From: Pseudomonadota bacterium
GTDB lineage: Bacteria > Pseudomonadota > Gammaproteobacteria > JAKAQQ01
Reading direction: 5' to 3'
NCBI GenBank assembly: GCA_021798115.1
Contig: JAJZYM010000009.1
Location: 1 to 57,721 of the forward strand
DNA length: 57,721 bases
Below are positions 53,761 to 57,721 of the stretch, piece by piece; position 1 is the stretch's first letter, and every line of letters begins with the position of its first letter. The notes beneath the pieces are model-generated. The model did not search any database and was not told the DNA's origin. It saw only the letters and a list, made by a program, of their open reading frames with translations. The position numbers and the translations under genes were made by a program.

Positions 53761-54969
53761 ATGCCTTCCGCGCCGATCTATCTCGATTACGCCGCCACCA
53801 CGCCCGTTGATCCCGCAGTCGCTCGGGCCATGGGCAGCTGCCTCACGAGCGAGGGCACCTTCGCCAATCCCGCCTCGGTCACCCACCGGCCCGGGCGCGC
53901 GGCGCGTGCGCGGGTCGAGGATGCGCGGGCCCGGGTGGCGGAGCTTCTCCACGCCGATCCCGAAGAGATCGTCTTCACCTCCGGGGCGACCGAGGCGAAC
54001 AACCTCGCCCTCACGGGCGTCTTTCGTGCGCTCCGTCCGGAGCGCACACGGATCGTGGTCTCCGCGATCGAGCATCCTTCGGTGCTCGACACCGCCCATG
54101 CGCTTGCCGAGGAGGGGGCGGACGTGGTGGTCGTCGGCGTGGATCCCGAGGGGCGGGTCGATCCTGCGGTGCTCGAGCCGCTCCTCGATGAGCGGACGGC
54201 CCTCTGTTCGGTCATGCATGTCAACAACGAACTCGGGACCGTCCAGGACATCGAGCGCCTCGGCGCGCTCTGCCGTTCTCGGGGCGTGCTCTTCCACACG
54301 GATGCGGTGCAGAGTGCGGGGAAGATCCCTCTCGACGTGCACGCGCTTGCGGTCGATCTTCTCTCGCTCTCTGCCCACAAGCTCTACGGACCCAAGGGGA
54401 TCGGCGCACTCTATGTCCGCCGCGATCTCCCGGTGGGGCTCGTCCCCCTGATCCACGGGGGAGGGCACGAGCGGGGGCGGCGCTCGGGAACGCTCGCCAC
54501 GCACCAGATCGTCGGCATGGGGGAGGCCTACCGGCTCGCCGTCGAGCGGCTTTCCGAGGATCCCCCGCGTGTTGCGGCGCTTCGCGACCGTCTCGTCGAA
54601 CTTCTCACCGCCGATGGGCTCGGGCGGCTCAACGCCCGCGGGGCGGAAAGGGTCTCTGGCATCGCGAGCCTCACCTTCCCCGGCGTCGTTGGCGAGACGC
54701 TCCTCTATTTTCTCGGGGATTTGGCGGTCTCGCAGGGTTCGGCCTGCGGGGCGGCGCGCGGCGAGTCCTCGCATGTCCTCAAGGCAATTGGGCTCTCGCC
54801 CCTCGAGGCGCACGCGACGATCCGTTTCAGCCTCGGGCGGGAGACCACCGAGGATGAGATCGCGCGTGCCGCCGCTCTCGTGCGCGCGGCGGTCCAGGAC
54901 CTTCGCCGGCGGGCCCCCCGCGGCGAAGCCTCGGCCACGGAGCATCGGCGGGCCCATGGACACGACTGA
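53761..54969 (+). CDS. iscS: Cysteine desulfurase
   Basis: This PLP enzyme releases sulfur from cysteine as a persulfide for Fe-S clusters and tRNA thiolation. The 402-residue product has IYLDYAATTPVDPAVARAM at the N-terminus, FTSGATEANNLAL (about 73), the PLP Lys in SLSAHKLYGPKGIGALYVR (about 205) and the active-site Cys in VSQGSACGAARGESSHVLKA (about 327). It resembles IscS/NifS group I enzymes. No IscR gene precedes it. It overlaps the IscU-like gene by 14 nt. Confidence 0.92.
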   Translation: MPSAPIYLDYAATTPVDPAVARAMGSCLTSEGTFANPASVTHRPGRAARARVEDARARVAELLHADPEEIVFTSGATEANNLALTGVFRALRPERTRIVVSAIEHPSVLDTAHALAEEGADVVVVGVDPEGRVDPAVLEPLLDERTALCSVMHVNNELGTVQDIERLGALCRSRGVLFHTDAVQSAGKIPLDVHALAVDLLSLSAHKLYGPKGIGALYVRRDLPVGLVPLIHGGGHERGRRSGTLATHQIVGMGEAYRLAVERLSEDPPRVAALRDRLVELLTADGLGRLNARGAERVSGIASLTFPGVVGETLLYFLGDLAVSQGSACGAARGESSHVLKAIGLSPLEAHATIRFSLGRETTEDEIARAAALVRAAVQDLRRRAPRGEASATEHRRAHGHD

Positions 54970-55420
54970 GACGGATTTCTTCGCCGCCTGGGTGCACGAT
55001 GACCGGAGGATCGGTGAGATCCCACCGGGGACGCGGCGGGCGCGGGCCGTACGACACAACGAGCGGCTCCCGTTCCTTCTCACCTGGGACTGCGCTTGGG
55101 GACGCGACGGACGGCTGCGGATCCGCTACCGGATCCTCGGCGGACCCGTGGCCCTGGCCGCCGCCGCCTGGTATGCCGACCGGCTCGACGGGCGCCCCGC
55201 CCAGGGTGTGGCTGTGCCCTCGGCGCTCGAGGCGCTGCGCGTTCTTGGCCTCGGCCGCGGGCACGCGGTCGAGACCCTCATGATCGAGGACGCGGCCCGT
55301 GAAACCCTCTTTTCCGCGTGTCTACGTACGGAGAACCGCCATGAAAGACGAAACGATCGACATCCGTTGGAGCCCAGCGGCGCTCCGCCGGGCGGAAGGG
55401 CTCCTCGCCGCCCAACCTGA
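54956..55420 (+). CDS. IscU/NifU-N-like protein lacking ligand cysteines
   Basis: The 154-residue product aligns by eye to IscU: an N-terminal W/D-rich helix (FFAAWVHDDRRIGEIPP), then RDGRLRIRYRILGGPVALAA with AAWYADRLDGR against the IscU region DARFKTYGCGSAIASSS, and HAVETLMIEDAARETLF against IHCSILAEDAIKAAI. The three IscU cluster cysteines (37, 63, 106) are absent; Gly-Gly-Pro replaces GCG and Glu-Thr replaces His-Cys. Only Cys in WDC and SACLRT remain. The position between iscS and iscA supports a Fe-S role. Its 3' end overlaps iscA by 80 nt, so the last 27 codons may be an artefact. Function unproven. Confidence 0.6.
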   Translation: MDTTETDFFAAWVHDDRRIGEIPPGTRRARAVRHNERLPFLLTWDCAWGRDGRLRIRYRILGGPVALAAAAWYADRLDGRPAQGVAVPSALEALRVLGLGRGHAVETLMIEDAARETLFSACLRTENRHERRNDRHPLEPSGAPPGGRAPRRPT

Positions 55421-55706
55421 GGGCTCCGGCTTCCGCCTGGGTCTGAAAGGGGCGGGTTGCGCGGGCTCGAGTTACCGCTTCGACCTCGCCTCCGGCCCCG
55501 CTCCGAACGAGCGGCGGGTCCTCTCCGAAGGCATCCCCCTCTTTGTGCCTGAGGCGCAGCGTGCCATCCTCGAGGGAACGGAGATCGACTTCGTGAAGGA
55601 CGGACTCAACAAGGTCTTCCGTTTCCATCACCCGCAGGCTCGCGAGGTTTGCGGCTGCGGCGAGAGCTTCACCCTGGACGTGGCGGAGAGCACCGCGGAC
55701 CGTTGA
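55341..55706 (+). CDS. A-type Fe-S carrier protein (IscA/HesB family)
   Basis: A-type carriers pass iron or Fe-S clusters to target proteins. The 121-residue product starts at ATG 55341 (MKDETIDIRWSPAALRRAEG) and has the three conserved cysteines: Cys in KGAGCAGSSYRF (about 35) and CxC in VCGCGESFTLDV (about 108-110), preceded by GTEIDFVKDGLNKVFRFHHP. IscA, ErpA and SufA cannot be told apart by eye. It is the last gene before tRNA-Arg. Confidence 0.9.
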   Translation: MKDETIDIRWSPAALRRAEGLLAAQPEGSGFRLGLKGAGCAGSSYRFDLASGPAPNERRVLSEGIPLFVPEAQRAILEGTEIDFVKDGLNKVFRFHHPQAREVCGCGESFTLDVAESTADR

Positions 55707-55732
55707 CCGGTGCGCGGGGCGGCGGTTATGAT
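55703..55732 (+). promoter_or_regulatory. Promoter of tRNA-Arg
   Basis: TTGACC (55703-55708), an 18-nt spacer and TATGAT (55727-55732) form a good sigma-70 promoter, with a start predicted near 55739, just ahead of the tRNA. The -35 overlaps the iscA stop codon. Confidence 0.6.
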
Positions 55733-55742
55733 AGTGCCGCGC

Positions 55743-55819
55743 GCGCCCGTAGCTCAGTTGGATAGAGTACCTGGCTACGAACCAGGTGGTCGGGAGTTCG
55801 AATCTCTCCGGGCGCGCCA
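55743..55819 (+). tRNA. tRNA-Arg (ACG)
   Basis: Acceptor GCGCCCG pairs with CGGGCGC; D arm GCTC-AGTTGGATA-GAGT; anticodon arm CCTGG-CTACGAA-CCAGG with anticodon ACG; T arm GGGAG-TTCGAAT-CTCTC; discriminator G and encoded CCA. A tyrosine integrase begins 140 nt downstream, so its 3' end is the probable attachment site of a mobile element. Confidence 0.97.
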
Positions 55820-55897
55820 TTTCTCAACCTAGCATAACTAGTATTATCAAGTAGTTAATAGATTTCCGCCTGCCTTTTTCGTCGCGTAGTCGATTTA

Positions 55898-55916
55898 TTG
55901 GACCAATTTTGGACCA
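55898..55916 (+). repeat. Direct repeat TTGGACCA next to integrase
   Basis: TTGGACCA occurs at 55898-55905 and again at 55909-55916, 11 bp apart (about one helical turn), in an AT-rich stretch between tRNA-Arg and the integrase. It could be a protein-binding site for the integrase or an excision factor. No second copy of the tRNA 3' end is visible in the window. Confidence 0.5.
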
Positions 55917-55959
55917 CATGCTTAGAGTGACCGGGCTCCTTATTCCGAGGACCCACACG

Positions 55960-56945
55960 ATGGCAACGTTCGACAAACGCGGGGATCTGCAATGGCGGGC
56001 CCGCGTCCGGCGGCGCGGGTATCCCGTGCAGAGCGAAACGTTCAACACCCGGGCCGAAGCGGAAGCTTGGGCGCGGCAGCTTGAAAGCGAAATGGAGCGG
56101 GGGGTGTTCGTCTCGCGCACGGAGGCCGAGAACACGAGCCTCGATGAGGCACTCAGACGCTACGCCAAAGAGATCACACCCCGGAAGCGCGGCGCAGCGC
56201 GAGAAACCTACCGCATCAACCAGTTCCGCCGGCATCCGCTCGCCCGCCGGCATTTCGCGACGATCCGCGGTAAAGACTTCGCCGACTACATCCGGGAGCG
56301 CGAGGAGCAGGGGGCCGGTGGCAACGTCATCCGGTTGGACCTCACGCTATTGTCGCACCTCTTCGAGACCTGCCGCAGCGCCTGGGGCATGGAATCCCTC
56401 GTCAACCCCGTTCGTTGCGCTTGTGAAGAGCACCCGCCCGAAGCTCCTGCCCGGACGGCACCGCCGGCTGCAACCCGGCGAAGAGGCACGGCTGCTTGCG
56501 GCCTGTTCATCCACTCTCGCCCCGGCCGTGCGCTTCGCCCTGGAGACAGCCATGCGCCGCTCCGAGATTACCGAGCTGCGTTGGGAGCACGTGAATATCA
56601 AGGTATGCACGGTGCGCCTCCCATTGACCAAGAACGGCGAGGTGCGCACCGTGCCCCTGTCCTCCATGGTGCGCGATGTCCTGCGCGCCCTGCCGCGCCG
56701 GTTGGACGGTTCGATGTTTGGCCTGCGGGCCAAGACCATCACCGAGGCCTTTGAGTGGGCCGTGCAGAAGGCTGGCATCGAGGACCTCACGTTTCATGAT
56801 CGTGCGCCACGAGGCCGTCTCGCGGCTTTTTGAGCGGGGGCTCAATCCCATGCAGGTGGCAGCGATTTCGGGGCACAAGACGTTACAAATGCTCAAGCGT
56901 TACACGCACCTGCGTGCGGAGGATCTGGTGGCGCTGTTGGGATAA
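55960..56945 (+). pseudogene. Frameshifted phage-type tyrosine integrase
   Basis: Three consecutive frames give one integrase. From ATG 55960: WRARVRRRGYPVQSETFNTR and the core-binding domain up to LVNP (56410). In the next frame: STRPKLLPGRHRRLQPGEE and the catalytic Arg in ETAMRRSEITELRWEHV. In the third: [20 protein letters not shown] and [14 protein letters not shown] with the Tyr. The second break falls in the LTFHD-LRHEA box near 56800, where one extra base splits the motif. All catalytic residues exist, but no single frame encodes them. Sequencing error is possible. Confidence 0.85.
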
Positions 56946-56980
56946 TTATGGATTATCCGATTACGAGAGCATCATAAGCA

Positions 56981-57265
56981 TTAGCTTTCTTCTGTGTAGG
57001 TATCACGGACAGTGCCGAGTTTTGTTTGACCCGGCACTTCGTTTCCATCCCCGTCTAGTATCCCTACCTCGTAACCCGAGTAGCACTTGGCGAATCGTCT
57101 TTGTTTCCATTCGTTTACGGTCATGTCATTTTTGGCGGCATTCGCATACGAGTATTGAGGAATTCCTTCTTTTGCGCCATGAACGTCCTTTCCATTCTGG
57201 CGAAACCGAACGCTAAAGCCTTCGATGTCCCAGATTTTCTTTTCAACGTTTTTCACTTTTGGCAT
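56981..57265 (-). CDS. Small hypothetical protein of the mobile region
   Basis: The 94-residue product starts at ATG 57265, with GAGGAG about 10 nt upstream, which is why this start was preferred to 57418. It is hydrophilic and mixed-charge, with WDIEGFSVRFRQNGKDVHG near the N-terminus, MTVNEWKQRRF in the middle and DGDGNEVPGQTKLGTVRDTY near the C-terminus. No signal peptide or membrane segment is present. Lower GC than the chromosome and its place between an integrase and an IS point to acquired DNA. Function unknown. Confidence 0.6.
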   Translation of the reverse strand: MPKVKNVEKKIWDIEGFSVRFRQNGKDVHGAKEGIPQYSYANAAKNDMTVNEWKQRRFAKCYSGYEVGILDGDGNEVPGQTKLGTVRDTYTEES

Positions 57266-57412
57266 TTGCGTCGTCTCCTCGGTTAGGCTGGGTGATAGTG
57301 GGATATGTCTCGCGGGTTCAAGTTGGAAGTGCAACTGTGAGTGAAGTTCTGGTGTGGAAGAATACCTCATAGGGGGTTCGGGGTAGTGTACGGACTTGTG
57401 TGCAAATTCAGA

Positions 57413-57476
57413 GGTCATGGTATGAGGGAGGTTGGATCAACCCCCTGTCCTGATTCGGAGGGACCATACCATGACC
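57413..57476 (+). repeat. 12-bp inverted repeat spanning transposase start codon
   Basis: GGTCATGGTATG (57413-57424) and CATACCATGACC (57465-57476) are perfect complements separated by 40 nt. The right arm contains the transposase ATG (57471-57473), and the RBS GGAGGG (57457-57462) is in the loop. A transcript containing both arms would hide the start codon. Confidence 0.7.
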
Positions 57477-57721
57477 GTGAAGAGGCCTAGCACCAACGCG
57501 ATCGACCTCAAAGCCCTCGTGGCGGAAGACTGTGACGGGATGAAATCCTTGATCAAAGCGGCCGTCCAGGAGGTCCTGGAAGCCGAGATGACCGAGCTCC
57601 TGGGGGCTGGCCCTCACGAGCGTCAGGAAGGCCGCCAGGGCTACCGGGCCGGCTATGACGAACGTGGCCTGGTGACCCGTGTCGGCAAGCTCGAGCTCCG
57701 GGTCCCCCGGGACCGTCACGG
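57471..57721 (+). mobile_element. IS256-family transposase, 5' part
   Basis: The frame from ATG 57471 is open to the window end (83 codons). It reads IKAAVQEVLEAEMTELLGA, HERQEGRQGYRAGYDERGL and TRVGKLELRVPRDRH, the conserved N-terminal part of IS256/Mutator-type DDE transposases. The catalytic domain lies beyond the window. The left end of the IS is probably a little upstream, around 57375-57412 (GTGTACGGACTTGTGTGCAA looks like an IS256-type terminus), but no right terminus is available to confirm it. Confidence 0.85.

Noticed and set aside
1-57721. CRISPR array or defence island
   Set aside because: No regularly spaced repeats of 24-40 bp and no cas, restriction or abortive-infection motifs were found.

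Overview
The window is GC-rich chromosomal DNA, most likely from a gammaproteobacterium. The evidence is an mraZ-to-ftsZ division and cell-wall cluster followed by lpxC, a DciA-type gene and secA, together with pilBCD-coaE-zapD and queA-tgt-yajC-secDF. ZapD and the order lpxC/DUF721/secA point to this class. The genus cannot be named from sequence reading alone. Coding is dense, GTG starts are frequent and most adjacent genes overlap by 4 nt.

Layout. 1-400: a decayed IS481-type transposase end. 397-786: RNase P RNA. 787-1116: an intergenic stretch with a sharp AT-rich block and a four-box MraZ operator. 1117-19475: mraZ, rsmH, ftsL, ftsI, murE, murF, mraY, murD, ftsW, murG, murC, murB, ddl, ftsQ, ftsA, ftsZ, lpxC; these make the murein precursor, the septal synthase and the Z-ring. 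19504-23712: a DciA-like gene (minus), secA and a Nudix-ThiE fusion gene. 23822-29036 (minus): pilB-pilC-pilD-coaE-zapD. 29132-31965 (minus): a GT2 glycosyltransferase and a GT-C-like membrane protein. 32027-40945 (minus): a leucine/isovalerate catabolic operon (amino-acid dehydrogenase, isovaleryl-CoA dehydrogenase, thiolase, methylcrotonyl-CoA carboxylase, methylglutaconyl-CoA hydratase, HMG-CoA lyase). 41153-44581 (plus, divergent): a fused B12-dependent acyl-CoA mutase (IcmF type). 44578-47469: xerC/D, ferredoxin, Nudix hydrolase, tRNA-Leu(CAA) and a DUF481-like outer-membrane protein. 47516-52856: queA, tgt, yajC, secD, secF. 52853-55706: suhB (minus), then iscS, an IscU-like protein lacking the ligand cysteines, and an IscA-type protein. 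55743-55819: tRNA-Arg(ACG), which is the left boundary of a lower-GC mobile region with a doubly frameshifted tyrosine integrase, an orphan small gene and the start of an IS256-family element that runs off the window.

How the genes work together. The first third is one translationally coupled murein/division operon under probable MraZ control. The middle holds type IV pilus assembly with possible glycosylation genes, and a full route from isovaleryl-CoA to acetyl-CoA and acetoacetate with an acyl-CoA mutase facing it. The last third combines queuosine tRNA modification, Sec export accessories and a short Fe-S assembly operon.

Most unusual points: the cysteine-poor IscU-like protein between a normal cysteine desulfurase and a normal IscA; a Tgt with Val at the preQ1-selecting Cys position and an altered zinc motif; the pairing of IcmF with leucine catabolism; and a perfect 12-bp inverted repeat that buries the start codon of the IS256 transposase. 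No CRISPR array, secretion effector or defence system was seen.
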